From: Protonemura montana
Taxonomy: Eukaryota; Arthropoda; Insecta; Plecoptera; Nemouridae
Direction: 5' to 3'
DNA length: 64,000 nt
Assembly (NCBI GenBank): GCA_947568835.1
Contig: OX387607.1
Location: 3,968,001 to 4,032,000, forward strand
Part shown: piece after piece, positions 1-13,900 of the stretch
Layout of the letters: each line of letters starts with the position of its first letter
How positions within the stretch are numbered: position 1 is the stretch's first letter
Position numbers and translations under genes: made by a program
The notes under the pieces: generated by a model
Databases searched by the model: none
Seen by the model: the letters and a program-made list of their open reading frames with translations, nothing else
What the model was told of the DNA's origin: nothing

Positions 1-968
1 ACAAAAATACCAAACTGGCAACCGTTTTTCCCGCACCAAATTCATTCGTCGCCAAATTAAATCGCGTCCGCTTCATTCAAAATTTTTAGCCGTCATATCT
101 ATCTTTATTGCCTAGCTACTCACATATGCTAAAGCTGCTAAAGTTGACACAGAAAATAGCCGTGCGCGTAATTTGCAAAATAGTCACGTTTTTTATTGCT
201 ATCATGAATATTAATCGATGTTGACTCACATGTGAAAGAGCACCGAAGATAAAAGCGTCAAATATTTTTACTTCGTTATACAAATTTTAATTTGTGTCAA
301 CAGCGAGCGATAGCAAATAAAATTCTGTTTGCCTAACATCGACCGGTCCCATGATTGCTCCTGTATTAGCATTCAGTTTATAATTCTATCAAAAGTGGAA
401 AATCGAGCAAGTCGAAGCATCGGCTCTCTATCATGAAACTTTTCCAACCAACTAGGGTTAGTTGTAACATAAGAAAATTCCCTGCATTTTCCAGCTCTAT
501 TCGATAATGGTGCAATGCGATTGTCTTGTTTACGGCGCAGCAATTTTATTAAATTACCGCCAGTGCAGTTTACGCGACACATGAAGTACCGAGTGGTTAA
601 TTATTTCATATACACCCTGAATGCAGCTGCATTTCCATAACACAACTCCACTTGCATTGATGGCACGTAACCACCTAATTACCTCGTTAGCCATTTACTA
701 TTGATCCTTGACAAGCAAATTAATTATAATTGGACAAATATTTCCGAATAAAACCCATATATTCGTTTCCATTTTGAACTTGATTGCATTATTAAAATTC
801 CTATTGACGCTAGTTGAAAAACCTGATGGTCGTTTTTCACGTTCAATATTTTGTTTCAATTAAAAATCAGAGTTGAAACTAAAGAATTACAGAGCGTTGG
901 GTGTGCAGATAATTTTGCCGCATTGCGTGTGCGCCCGAGAGCGCGCTGGTGGTCGTAAAGCAGTGGCG

Positions 969-984
969 CCCCCCCCCCCCCCCC
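969..984 (+). repeat. Poly-C tract
   Basis: A run of 16 C, followed about 35 bp later by a second run (1020-1028) and a (GC)n stretch. A 19-C run lies at 3028-3046 and a 13-G run at 8213-8225. These are simple sequence and their lengths may be unreliable in the assembly. Confidence 0.9.
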
Positions 985-3027
985 TTTTTCGTGCAGGGGT
1001 GTCGAAATTTCGACCACCACCCCCCCCCTCGCGCGCGCCATCTATTCGGCGGGCGCTGAAAGTCTCGATTGCTACTTGATAGTCACTGCATTCACATGGC
1101 CTTTACGTGAACGGCGATTTTTTTTCCTTCTTGTATTTCAAGTTTTGGGATCAAAGAGAAAGTCAGATGACTTCTTGTACTTTGAAAGAAATTCAAATAT
1201 AGATCATTTACAAGAACAAGGATGCCGGTCGAATGTGAATGTCGAACTAGAGAAGTTTCTTGATGTTTCTTGATGTTTCAAAGGCATTCTTACTTAGAAA
1301 ACGTTTGTTACATGGCTTGGTAAAACTGACTGGCCTTTGTGAAAATATCTAGAGCTAGTGGCAAACGATGAGCGCTCACCGTTAATACAGTTTGTGAAAA
1401 AGCTACAACAGAACAACATTTAATACCCACTTTAATTTTGCATTACAAAAAATCAGTACTGACCAACTTTCATGATATGTCAGACGTTGAGGTTAACATA
1501 CTTCAAGCCACGTGAACGTCTCCACTCCAATAATTTAATATTCTTGTATCACAACAACCACAAAAAAATCTGTCGTTTTCCCCTAACTTTCCCAAGCTGA
1601 AATCACAAACGAATTCCAGATTTCCCGCAATTTTCCGCACATCGACGTGGACATACCCCTGTTTCCCAACGTCCTGCAACCACTGGGTCATAAAGCCCTC
1701 TCTGACCCCACGCAGTGTGATGCATGGCGGTCGTTCACTTCCGGTTGGCAGGAGGGGAGGCGTTTTCCACTCGTCCCGGCTGCGAGTTACGATTTCAATT
1801 CACTGGCTTCTGAATCCTGTTGAGTAAATCATCGAGACTGTCAAACCTATATGACCCGAAATGACGGCTTTTCGAGGCGTTGTTGGCCTTGCGGGGTTTG
1901 GGGTGAATTCAGAAGTAAAGATTAGTCTTCAGAAATTTCCCTTCTACCATCGCAAAGAAGTTCAACTAAATTTGGTTTGACTGCATATGAACGCCATTTT
2001 TACAAAGGTATCCTTTTCACATATTCAGAAATGCCTATACGGGGGTTTTTCTAAAACTAGTACGTAGTTTCATCTCACCAGTAAATTAAATTCCTAGTAA
2101 TATTCTAAATTTCCTGAACGTATGTGAGCTGTTTTTTTATATAACCACAAAAAAAAATGGAATAGATGGAATGCGTCCTGGTAAAGCCACAATGAGCAGG
2201 GACAGAGTCCTGGTTGAGTCAGCTGACCATACGTATATCCGGCGAGCTTGCCGTTATTTCGAATCCCACACATCCGACAGACATTCTGTTGGCGGTAAAG
2301 TACACGAGAACTCTTCTAAAAACCATCGCACAGCTTGCTAAATGATAAAAAGTTATGTTCGGCTCACAAGAGAATTAAAACTTACAGACTTTGTTGGCAG
2401 CAACAAAGTATACAAGCGTTTTTAATTTCTTATATTAAAAAACTTTTCCAGCACGTACAAGGCGCGTACTCTGTCATAATTACTCGACATCGGGCGTAAC
2501 GCCAAGGTACCGCACACCTGTGCTCGCCGTGTAAACACCTGGCCGAACAAATGAACTCGTCAGTTAATTAGAAAATTGCATTAGTAAGCTCTTTAACTTT
2601 CCTCGGCGAACGAAAACCGTGAAGTGCTGAGACAGTCCTTAGTTCAAGCCCCGCGTTGTCGGTGAAACCGCATCATTTGAGCGCTGTTTGTGCTCCCCGT
2701 GTCTCTTTGCTCATCTTTGTCTATTTTCACAATACAATTAATTACACTTGAGCAGAGGCGAAGACATTGACAAAGTCATGTCAGCTCCTTTGGCTTCATA
2801 TCTCTTATCTCGCGCGAAGACTTTGATAAAAGACAAATTCACGCTGAACGTTTTGTCCCCTTCCGAGGCGAGCCAGCAAGTTCTAGAAACTTTAGGGGCC
2901 TACTAATTGGGCCTAATTTCCTCAAGGAAAATGGTCAAAAGACATACCGTCATTATAGCCTTCGTTAATTGTGCTATACCAGAGTAAATTCACCCTGTGA
3001 AAGCCCGGCATCCGCCTCCTTTCTCTA

Positions 3028-3046
3028 CCCCCCCCCCCCCCCCCCC
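3028..3046 (+). repeat. Poly-C tract
   Basis: Run of 19 C followed by CAACCC-type sequence. Simple repeat with no coding meaning. Confidence 0.9.
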
Positions 3047-5925
3047 AACCCAACCCCCACACTCTTGACTATACTTGCTTAAACTAATTAGTCATTAGTT
3101 AGCGAGGTATTTATCTTTCGATGATTGAAGATGAGTGGATGATATTACAGGATGTTAGAACTCGACTGGAGAATATTGATTTTGATTGATTTAAAATTAA
3201 TTGCAGACGAGAGCTTGGTAAACTCTCTGTGAAGAAACCCGTCCGGTTTTTCGACCCGTATTGAAAAAATTCCCCATCTGACGATTGCTGCGCCATCGAA
3301 TTCACCTGTGTTCACGGGGAGTGAAAGACCGCATTCAAAGACCGAAACAATGCTCGAAACAAAACTATCGCCTGCGCAAGAAAACTGCAATGGCATGCTG
3401 CATTCATTTCCGATCCAGGTCGAGGGTCTGCGGTTCGATACCAAGGAAGGCCAGTGCTGTGACGTCGCCGCCAGTCACGTGATCTGATTGGCAGCGTGCC
3501 ATCAAAACCCCCTCTGACTTTTTCTTGGCACGGACCCTGTTGTCTTAATCCTACACCCCTCTGTGCTCCCCTCATGCCCGGGATATGATGTCCCCAGCCT
3601 TGATTCCACGAGAGAATCTCATCGATTTTAGTTCGATTTGTTTTGCAATAAAAACACATTGATCTTGTATTTAGAATCTTCATTTAAATTATAAATATTC
3701 CAACGTTAACACTGCCGCTTTCTCGCAAAGTTAGTGCATAAAAATACTGTATTGGAATTGAGCGTATTTTTTGTATAAAAGATCAAAAAGAAGGCGCTGC
3801 ATATTGCATGGGTCTCAATCTTCCCGATCTTCCGGCTTACCACTAAAAAAACTTGGAAAGTAATTCTTCGCACGCTCTCATTTGAAATGATAATAACACT
3901 AGCACAATGTTATCTCGTATCTCTCCAGTAACAAATCAGTCTGGCGTACCGCCTCATTTTTCAACCACCCTTGTATCTCGGCTACCTTGAGAGAATAGAT
4001 CAAAAGGATGACTTCTTTCAGCTGATCCCGCTTCGTGCTTTACCAAAGAGCTTGTGAACTCAAAACTCAAAGCATTAATGACCACGCGATCATAAAATAT
4101 GTTTGGCTAGAGAGGCTCGCTTTTCCTGGAGGAATTTTCACAAAGTCTCTTGATTGCTTCATCTCTATGGCACGATGAAAATATGTCTTGTATTTTGCTT
4201 CTCTGTGATAGAAATCATTCCGCTTCGAGGCTATAGTGGCTTGGACGAAGTAGAATTTAACTAGATCTCGGGGGAGTCTTCGAGGCAGTGACTTTCTTTC
4301 CGAAAGCATCTTTCGTCTGATAGAAAAGAAACGTGATCCCCAATTTAGAGTGACGGGAGGCTAAGACTGGGGCGGAAGTAGGCACATTGACGCAAAGAAT
4401 GTACACCAGCGACCGAGCGGCGTTCATTAGCGAGTAACCCTATTTATTTTTGCGACTTGCCTCGCGATACCATAAACCGTAATACGCCAGTAATTTTCTT
4501 CTTCCACAAATTGACGTGTGCGGTTTCCACTGGATTTTTTTTCTCCAGTGCGCTTAAGTCCTCGCGAGGTTTAAGCGTTGAAGTGAAATGCATGACGAGG
4601 GCTTGTGTTTTTCACCAAAGCTCTTAAGTGCGACGTACACTTCGGGGGCAGAGTGCATCAGACGCAGAGTTAGATGCAGTACAGTCATTACTATGAGTGA
4701 TTACCGTCTGCTAGATGACATCATAATTTGTCTAAAAGCATTTTTGCATACTAGAGCAAGTCTCTTGAAGATTTTCTGTAAATCCATATTGCAATTTTTT
4801 TTAATGATAGTTCCTAATGGATTGGTGAAGAATTCACTCATAAATCTTGCGGTAATCCTTTAAAGTTCTCAATTGTCCTTATAAAAAAAAAAAAAAAATT
4901 GTTCAAATCTGTAAACAAAATATAACTCAACCTAATGCAAAAACTCTGGTGCGTTTTTCAAACCACCAAGCTGGTCGCAGAGGGGACAAATTACCCTGCC
5001 CACTTTCCCCCGGGTGAAAGCGAGGCAGCCCCGGCGATGAGAAAAACATTATGCCCTGCCCCCATCTACTCTATCACAAGCCACAAAATCGCCAACGGGA
5101 AATTCCTTTTCGCCTCCCCGTCCACCCTCCAACCCGTGGAGCGAACAATTCGAAAAACTTTTACAGTCGCGAAATGTTAATGACCAGTGCTTCTTCGGGC
5201 ACCAGAATTTTCCGGTTTTTTCCGGCCGCGTGACTGTTTTTTTTTTCTGTCGTGGGTGGGCTGGGGTGGCGTTGAAACCGTTGTGCGTGTTGATACAGGT
5301 TCATCCGAGCGGTACGTGTTTTTGTGCCCCTACTCTAGTGGCTGCACGGGTTACATTTTATGTTATCCATGTTCGTTGTTTTTCTTCATGACGACCCGTT
5401 GGGCTCTGATTTGTCCAAAAAGCTCAGGATGATTTCGGCGTCTAGAGTTTCAAATCATAAATTTCATGGTCTTGAATACGCCGTTAATTCAAACCGTCGT
5501 CTGTGCCTGTTTTTCATTCCAGTATAGTCATTTTCCTCCCTATATATTAACCATTTTGCTGTACGATCTGCGACGAGGAAATCTTTCCCGGATTCTGTAA
5601 TTTTACAACATGTTCACAGACAATATAAAGTTCTAAACGCGAGGAAACTGCATCTATGAATTTTCATGGCGTTTTCCAACATATAAAATGAAAGCGACAA
5701 CATAAATTTTCCAGCACCTCTACATTTTCTTAGCCGCTTCACGAGTATACAACGTGCTTACACAAACGTTATTCAGAGTCTACCGCTTTGACGACACATT
5801 CTCTTCACCTTTCTCATCTCACTCTGGACCAGCCACCACATCGTCTCTCGTTTTCTCAGTGCGAAAAACAAAACACGCACACACACAGAAGCTTCTATGT
5901 AGGTATAGCCCCGCATTCGCGACCT

Positions 5926-6282
5926 CTATGAATTATTCATGCCAGGTATGTTCACCAAGTGCGCCTTGCCCCAGAAGGTCATGTGGTCCATGACCCCTGG
6001 TACCCCACGTGGGATGCCGTCAGGGCGCAATAAATGCAGTGCCCCTCGGGCCCCATAAAGATCTTGCCCCAGTAGCTTTTCCTTGAGGCGAGTCCCGGCT
6101 TTATGATAGTACCGGCTCATCCAGAACAAAGTCCAGGCGTTGGCTTTTTTCCCTGGCACCACACAGTTCAATTCGGTGTTTATGTGACGTCTTGCCTTCC
6201 AGTTCTTGGGCTTAAGATCAAGCCGTTGACGTTCTTTTCGTTCTGCGCAAGCGTATTTCTTGTAAAGCAATTTTTTTGCCAT
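5926..6282 (-). other. Unrecognised 118-codon open frame
   Basis: The frame starts at an ATG at 6282 and ends at a TAG at 5926-5928. The product is basic and of mixed composition, rich in Lys/Arg in its first third, then with a Gly/Pro-rich stretch near residues 85-105. The DNA is more GC-rich than its flanks and the peptide is not low-complexity, so chance alone is not an easy explanation. I recognise no family, catalytic motif, signal peptide or membrane segment. It could be an exon, a remnant of a mobile element or a chance frame. I make no functional claim. Confidence 0.2.
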
Positions 6283-6739
6283 GCATTTTGTATTGTTAAT
6301 TCGTCTTTTTTAAACATCAGAAATATTTTTGCATACATTTGATGCTATCAGGCGTACGTACATACAAACAAGATTTTTATTTTTATTGTAATTACCTACT
6401 AGCGTGCATATAATGTTGCAATATTACACCTTTTTGATGGCTCGTTAAAATTATTAACGGTTCGTATAATATCACGGTAGGAAATTCTTTCTATATAGCG
6501 TAAAGCTATATTTTTTTTCATTTCGTCAATTTCCAATTTATGGATAATCATATCAAATTGCTTTCACAAAAGCGAAAGACATGAATACAAATTCCCCAAC
6601 CAATTGAGAGACGCTCAGCTAGGCGTTCGAATCGTCTCTCGTAAAAATTCCTCACAGCCCAAATTGAATGAAATAAAAATTCCTAAAAAAAAACGGAAAA
6701 TTCAAAGAAAAACCGGCGCTTTTTATCAGCCAATTGTTT

Positions 6740-6775
6740 TAGGTGAACGATGCCAACCATTTCATCGTTCACCTA
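6740..6775. repeat. Perfect 13-bp hairpin
   Basis: The arm TAGGTGAACGATG (6740-6752) is exactly reverse-complemented by CATCGTTCACCTA (6763-6775) around a 10-nt loop. The surroundings are AT-rich and non-coding. It may be a short foldback or a terminus of an old element. Confidence 0.8.
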
Positions 6776-8419
6776 TTTACGCTTTCGACCACTTCGCTAG
6801 ATGCGTTGTAGTGTCACTTGTTTCGCTCTTTCCCCTGGTCTTCCCCCCCAACGGGATCCCCCTCAGCGACGACGCCACCGTGATGGAGCGAGCCTCACGA
6901 CCGGGCCGACGCGACGCCGTCGCGACGCCGTCTCCAAGGAAATGGATGCTGCAAGCGACGCTAATGGACTCGCGTTTCTCTGCCCTCTGAGATGTAGCTC
7001 GCTGTTATGACTCTAGCTCTCTGACAAATTGGCGCCGGAAGAATGGAAGAGTGTGGCGGCACGCACTTTTCGAATGAAGATGCGTCGGCGTCTTAGACAT
7101 GAACACGTGACCTGTCATAACGATCGAACGTGGTGTGAGAATTTTCGTTTTCCTTTTTCCTCGAATAGTGAATTCTATTTCATCCGAGGAAGTATTTATA
7201 TAATCAACTTTTATAAAAATAAACATAAAAGAGTTTATGTGAAATATATTTAATTCTATGAGGAATTCCAATTGGAAAACTCTGAAACTATTTGAATCCG
7301 ACAAAAGCGTACGATTGAGACAAAACTTTCAACTTTATCAATGACCATGCTACGCTTGAGGATATCGAAGTCTTCTCTAATTTCCTCGACTTATTCATGC
7401 CACGGTCGGATGGGTGCAAGCTATCAAAGACAACTACTCGACTCGAGATAATGGCGTTTCCGTGTCACGAAAATATAATAATGATTAAATGACTTTGAAA
7501 ACATGTTCTAAGCTTCAAAGACTTTTCCGTCCGCGCTGCGGCGTCGAAGAAAACGCAAGTTTTTCACTGCGTTCGGCCTGTCGAATTAGAGTGCCAACCT
7601 TTCGAAATGATTAATCAGACTTATCTAGAATATCCGCATCGTGATAAATAGCTTTGCGGGGATTGCACTATCAAAAACAGAAATACATTTGGGTCATCAC
7701 TCGCGTTTTGCAATTGCTTTTGATAAACGCTTGAAAAGTTCAAAGAAAATCGCTTTTCATCGCGGAACGTATTTGCAATCAAGCCAAGCGATGACAATCC
7801 CATTTGATTTTGCCCGTTTGAAATTTTACCAATCAAATTTTGCTCAAAAATGATTTAACTATAGGAATGCTACGAACACTGTCACGAAATAAATAAATAA
7901 TATTTTTACTGAAACATTTGAATTCAGAGATAAAAGTGTGTATAAGTCCATGTACAGCATTTCTTACAGCATGAGTCCGTCAGTACAGTTTTGAATGTGA
8001 CATTTAAACCAACTGGTATGGAATAGAACCATCAAAACCGCAAATTCTGCAGCTCATCATGATCGCTCTAATCGGATTGCCAGTCGTGGGTCGCGTGTTC
8101 GTGTCCAGCTGTTATCTCATCACTGCTTGGCGCATGTCACCTGAGTGTTAATCGGTTAATAAGATTACGTCATTTTGCCCGTGCAGGTTAGCGAGGGTGG
8201 TTTGGTGAAGAAGGGGGGGGGGGGGAAGGAAGCCTGACATGGGCGAGCTGATACGGTAGCCTTTGCTCTTTGTCTATTGAGAAGTGCTGGTCTGCTGGTT
8301 TGGCTGGGCATTTACAGTGGCGTAATTAGTACGGAAATTGACGCAGTGGCGACCGACAAGCTCTACTTACATATTCGGGAACTATTTATTTATATTTTTT
8401 TTTTATCTATCAAGAAATG

Positions 8420-8670
8420 TAGTGCTAGTGCTAGTGCTAGTGCTAGTGCTAGTGCTGGTGCTAGTGCTAGTGCTGGTGCTAGTGCTAGTGCTGGTGCTAG
8501 TGCTAGTGCTAGTGCTAGTGCTAGTGCTAGTGCTAGTGCTAGTGCTAGAAACTAGTGCTAGTGCTAGAAACTAGTGCTAGTGCTAGTGCTAGTGCTAGTG
8601 CTAGTGCTAGTGCTAGAAACTAGTGCTAGTGCTAGTGCTAGTGCTAGTGCTAGTGCTAGAAAATAGTGCT
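8420..8670. repeat. (TAGTGC)n hexanucleotide satellite
   Basis: About 250 bp of the hexamer TAGTGC (GCACTA on the other strand), with single-base variants (TGGTGC) at first and then a recurrent interruption CTAGAAACTAG. It abuts a 44-bp sequence (8671-8714) that recurs at 49.2 and 52.55 kb. The hexamer therefore looks like the expanded 3' tail of a retroelement. The Ser-Ala and Val-Leu open frames here are translations of the repeat, not genes. Confidence 0.9.
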
Positions 8671-8714
8671 AAGGATAAATCAAGTAGACATGAGTCTAAA
8701 AACCATCATAAATG
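8671..8714 (-). mobile_element. Retroelement 3' end fragment (copy 1)
   Basis: This block shares its core with 49182-49214 and 52552-52587, which lie in the opposite orientation. Read on the minus strand it runs from TTTAGACTCATG to TTTATCCTTAG and continues into the (GCACTA)n satellite. A conserved end followed by a simple repeat is typical of non-LTR or Penelope-like retroelement 3' ends. The class is inferred, since no reverse transcriptase is present. Confidence 0.55.
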
Positions 8715-10822
8715 TATCACTTTTTTTTCGAAAAATTGAGGATTTAAAAAAGAAACGTAATCAATACTACAATTTAAACATGTTTCTTTTTTCACTTTTT
8801 GGTTCTGTTTGAGATGTCTGTCATGAATCTAAACAGAAATTACACAATAAATTGTAAATTTCCGAATACAAATTGCACCACCCTATCATCGCTGGACACA
8901 ACATTCATTTCCATCGGATATCACGTCGAATTTTACTCCCCCAACATGTTATTTTTCTCACGATTCAAATAGATTCAGTAGTCCACAACAGAAATAAGCA
9001 ACGAGTTCATGTGCTTTCCGTGCTGGAAAAGGGCTTTCCCGCACCACCGTCCCATTGTTGTGAGATTCGCTGTAACGGGCCAACGTGAATTACACATGTA
9101 CACAACGCTACTGACAATGATTCCTGCACAACACATATGGACACACAATGGGTAACGATGTCTGTCAGGAGATTTATAGGCACCCAGTACATTATTGTGT
9201 ATATAATACATGTATTGACCGTTTTGCAGCAGGGTATAAAAAAGTATTCTCCACTAATTGGTAAAGATAGAATATCTATGAGATCCAATTAGTGTTGATA
9301 GCCACTGCTCGTAGATATTTCAACTCGACTCGCCGAGTTATGTTGTGATAATGGCTCTGGTCAATCACAGTGGACAATGGCAAGTCTGTTTAAGTCATGT
9401 GTTGGTAATGGATCACCGGGCATCGAACATGCCGAGGCGATGAAACCTAGTGCAGATGGTTCTCATTTGGGATTGACGACAGTTGCATGTAGAGTGACCA
9501 CAGACCAGAAGCTTCTTCTGTCTGTTATCTTATTTGTTTGCTTTGTGGAACTTTTCCTATTCGCGCGACCACCGCATACGAAAATAAATTGAAATTAAAA
9601 AGTTTCGATTGGATTTTGCAACAACTTAACTAGTTTATATTGTTCGCTTTCTTCTTAACCAAAGTGTTTGCGAGCGTGTGGCCAGATCTTGACTGGAAGT
9701 GAACAAAGTTGGAGCTCGAAAACAAACTGAAATTAACGCGGTGCCGGTCGCAGCGTAGTGCTAAATTGCGTATTCGAATTTTTCTTTATTTTCACTGGCA
9801 CAAAAATATGAGTAGGCAAAGTATACACAATCAACTTTCTCCGTGTAGATTCGTGTTATTAAATCAGTAACGCCGACGTTAAACCAGCTACGTTTAATCA
9901 ACTGATTATCATCATGAGTTCCGCTTCAGCCAATCAGAGTGAGTTGTATGGCCGCGCTCTGCTGCATCAAGTTATTTCAATAATGATATCGTGTAGGTTA
10001 GCGGCGTATTAATCCGGATACCGCCTTTCCGATCGACTGATCTGATTCCTGTGTGCCGAACGTGGTTTCGGGAAATTGCGACACCAAACAATTTACGGAA
10101 AAGAGCCAAATGAAAATCAATTTGCGAATTATTGTATCGTGTTTTTAGAGTGCGGTTTTGATGTCCGTATCAGAAGGTTATTTTAAAAGCCCAGAAAATG
10201 CTTTGTGTGCTGTTAGTACTGGATCTCTGTGCAAAGTTTCAAAAAATTACCGTAGGCTCTTGGAAAAGCATGAAAAATATTGGGAAATTCAGGGAAAGAC
10301 GCCAGTCGTCGACTGAGCTTCAAACATGGGTCAATCAGCGCTCATTTTAAATGAATCAACACTTGGAAAAAATCAGCCAGAGCGAAAATTAAATCATGTT
10401 CATGGGCCAACAAAATTGTATCAAATTGTATAAAAAGAGCATTCATTCTGATTCAAATAACTTTACCTTCAGTTTTGCATATTTTTAAGTAACAACAAAT
10501 CTTGGAATCCCTTTCTAAAATGTAGGAAAATGTATTCCTTGCATCTTATTACCATTTGCTGTTCAAGATATTCTTCTTCTTGTGTAAATACAAGAAACCG
10601 CAGTGGATTTTCTCCTTGTCCGCTTCTACTTATCATATTGGCGCTCGCAGATCTGTCGGCAAAGAGAAGGATTGCATTTTTTAAAGATATTAAATCAGTT
10701 CAAGTGGTCGACGATAACGATGACGATGATGCCGATGTGTTTTCCGCCTTTTCTTTAACTGCAACTAAGGGAGTGAAAACTTTGTTATGGTTGCAATTTA
10801 ATTGGCGGCCTCGATTTTGCAG

Positions 10823-10989
10823 GCGCTGTAGGCGGAGACGGCGGAGACGATGGCGACGACAAGGAGAAGGAAGAGGAGGCAGAGAGAGAACGACAAGAGG
10901 CAATCAAAGAAGCCGAGGATAGAAGGAAAGAAAAACACAGAAAAATGGAAGAGGAACGGGAAAAAATGAGACAAGAAATCAGAGACAAG
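10823..10989 (+). CDS. cpx: Complexin exon: accessory and first half of central helix
   Basis: Acceptor TTTTGCAG before 10823, donor GTAAGA at 10990. The exon starts with the last two bases of a Gly codon and encodes 55 further residues, from AVGGDGGDDGDDKEK through to MRQEIRDK. It ends in phase 0. Confidence 0.96.
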
Positions 10990-13900
10990 GTAAGATTTTT
11001 ATTAGACTATGACGAAGTGAAACCACGTGTACAATTGACAGTGTTTGCCACGTGATGGTAGTCCAATTAACTCTAGCTGTACGTGTTCCAAGTACAGTAA
11101 TTACCTCCTGGTGATTATTTATTAAGTTAATTCGGTATATTTGGCTAGATGTGAAGGTAGAAGTAGATTTTGCATTGGACGTGTCTCGTTTCCTGACTGG
11201 CTACACAGGGCATGTCGGAAATAGGAGAAGTTGAAGTCGACTTGGGTTTTAAGGTGTCGTTTATTTTCCGACATAGCGAGAGCTCCATGCAAGGCGAGAG
11301 AAACTAATTGCGAGGGTGCAGATTCACAACAATTTAAAGAGGTTGCGCCATAGATAAGTGGGTTGCTGTAGACGATGCAACAAAGCGAGAATACTGCTGT
11401 CACATACTGCAGTGGTTCTCTTAGCTTATTTCTCTATTTTCCTAGTCGTGATGCAACTACAAAGCAAATTAGCTCGCTACAAATTTGCTATTGCATTTTA
11501 AAATGGACATGTTTAACGGTATGCCACTGGCACAAAGAATATCAGAGACATCTCTACAATCGCAGGCCACTCGTAAACAGATAAGCATCACACACACAGC
11601 CGTTTCATGATATTCTTTTGTAGCTATCGCTCTAGTTTGTTTTTCTACGATTTCTTTTAAACGTTTTACTGTATGCTGCTGTGTCATCGCGAGTTCGCTT
11701 TGAGCTGTTCTCATTTTCCTACATCGTCAGTCATTTGGTAAAAATGGTATGTTTCATTATTGCTTCACAGGCCGATATCGCTCGTAACAAGCTATTGCTA
11801 TCATAGAATTTATGACCATTGCCATTTGATAGCTTTTAGAAATTACCGCGCTGGAATTCAGGGCAAAATTTAATGCCGGCTGTAGGTGCGCGTTAGGCGC
11901 TGTGCAGGGCGTAAGCCGAAAGTGAGCGATATGTGAGTAAATGCTATCAATTTGTGAGTTATTTCCCCCTGACTGGTTGCAATGGCTGAACGTCAAAATT
12001 AATAACTTATGAGATGGGGCGAGGAGGCTTTGCATGCTGAAAACTGAACGGCGCGTCGTCGGCTGTGCCGGGAAATTACTGGCTCGATTTATGATCAAAA
12101 ACATCACGACATGCTTGCATGGACGTGCAACGGGGAAATGTCTGGAGATTTGATGGGCATTTGATGTTACGAGATATACCCAGGGAGTACACGTACCGAT
12201 AACATAAAGGAGCTAAATTAAGAATGGAATTGGAAGGTAAACGAAGCCATTTTAGAGACGACCACGTCATTACAAGGGAAAATAAAATGTATTTTTTGTC
12301 TTAAAAGAGAACTGCTTGGTTTCTTGTTTTCTTTCCAGCTCTTTCTGTGCTGAATAAAACTGACGTTCTGAATTCGACCTCGCTTGGGAAATATTTGCTG
12401 CCGTTTCGTCAATGTGTCCCACAAAAATTTTGATTATATCGTGATTGCTTTTCTCTTTATCGCTTGTGAAAAAATATAACAGTTGGCCTAATTTTCCTGC
12501 ACGGCAAAAATGTTCCATCGACACCCCGAAAATGCAACTGCCATGGAAATATTCTGCCAACGTGGAACGATATGACACATAATAATGTGTTTCACAATCA
12601 AATTTAATGGTGTATTTCACCGGTTCCCGTGCTCTGTACGTACGGCGTACTTGCAGCTAGGGGTTACCTTTGATTTACGATCTCCATGCACAGCGTAGTA
12701 GCAATCATGAAAATAACAGCTTACAGTTTGGATTTACATTTTTTAACACACATGCAATCTAAAAATCAGGCGTTTGCTTTGGCTGGCGACAAGAAAATAT
12801 CTACAGTCATATAGCTTAATAGTTTAAGTACACAAAACTACACCGTGACACGTAACATCGGAAAAACACCGAGAAAAGTTTCAACGACTTTCACAACAGT
12901 TTCCTTCGTCCTGCAATTTGTCAAAACACACTCAAAAGTGTAGTTTTCCTCCTCGACACGATTCCCCTTAGGCGCGAAGTGACGCCTGATTCTGGCGCTA
13001 AATAATGACCATCGCTAGACGTCTCTCAATAATTTACACACATTTTCGCATCTCATTCCACATCTATCGACGTCAACGACTGTTTTTATAAGTGCCCATC
13101 TCACTGCGCTCGTAAAAAAAATCTAAACTATTGATTTTTTTCTCAGCTCGCCACGTCACGTGCTACGCGAGACGACGAATAAATAATTCAGGCGCCGCTT
13201 GATTTCTGTTCGCTAACGAATCCTGCGATATTTTCCTTTTTCCCTCGGACGCGAAATTTACTTTCTCGTGCATATAAAGCTTAGTTTATTTTCGCCTCCC
13301 TGCCCTCCGAACACTGAAATAGCCTTAGCGAGCTGTGAGCGTGATAGCTCTCAATCTGATATCTTTGCCTTAGATAAGGCCGGGCCGACATCGCGTGCAA
13401 TGTCAGCTATGTCGCGTGCCTTGGCTTCCATCATGCAATATGCAGATCTCGACTATACCAGCCATCTTGATGTAAAGCTTTAGTGGTGGGGGAGACTTAG
13501 GGTTAAATGCGCCCTTTGTTAAGTGTCGTATGCACCTGCGAGTGAGTGTGTGTGTGCGTACGTAGTGTTTGAATGCGCTTGACACCTCGTATATAGATCT
13601 TCCAATGGAGTCGTTAGCGAGCTTTGGCTTTTGTTGTAATAGCTTTGAGTGAAATTGTCGGCAATCGGTTTCGTTAGATTTATTACTGGTGGCCATGCGA
13701 TTTTAATTTGAAAATCACTATAATTTCCATTTGACTTGTCATGTTTTTAAATAGCGTGTGGATTTGTTATAAACTGCTCCATTATTGTAGTTTGGTTTTC
13801 TCTGAAAGTTAATTGCTTAACGTTGTGGCAGTTCTGACGTACTGGTCCTCTGGAGAGTTCTTTTAGTATCCTAAAACGTAAGAAACTTTGAAATCAGTTG

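Larger units (their letters stand above)
1..10822. other. Upstream DNA / probable 5' intron of complexin
   Basis: No convincing coding exon was found. The first complexin exon visible (10823) begins inside a codon, so at least part of this stretch is probably intron. I looked for the N-terminal complexin exon by its expected protein motif and did not find it. The stretch holds poly-C/poly-G tracts (969-984, 1020-1028, 3028-3046, 8213-8225), a perfect hairpin (6740-6775), a hexanucleotide satellite joined to a retroelement end (8420-8714) and one unrecognised open frame (5926-6282). The rest is AT-rich and unremarkable. Confidence 0.5.

Noticed and set aside
8277-8574. Open frames encoding Ser-Ala or Val-Leu repeats
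   Set aside because: They are translations of the TAGTGC hexamer satellite in different frames; no gene structure surrounds them.
10700-10988. Frames on the opposite strand and in other frames of the first complexin exon
   Set aside because: Shadow frames of the purine-rich complexin exon.
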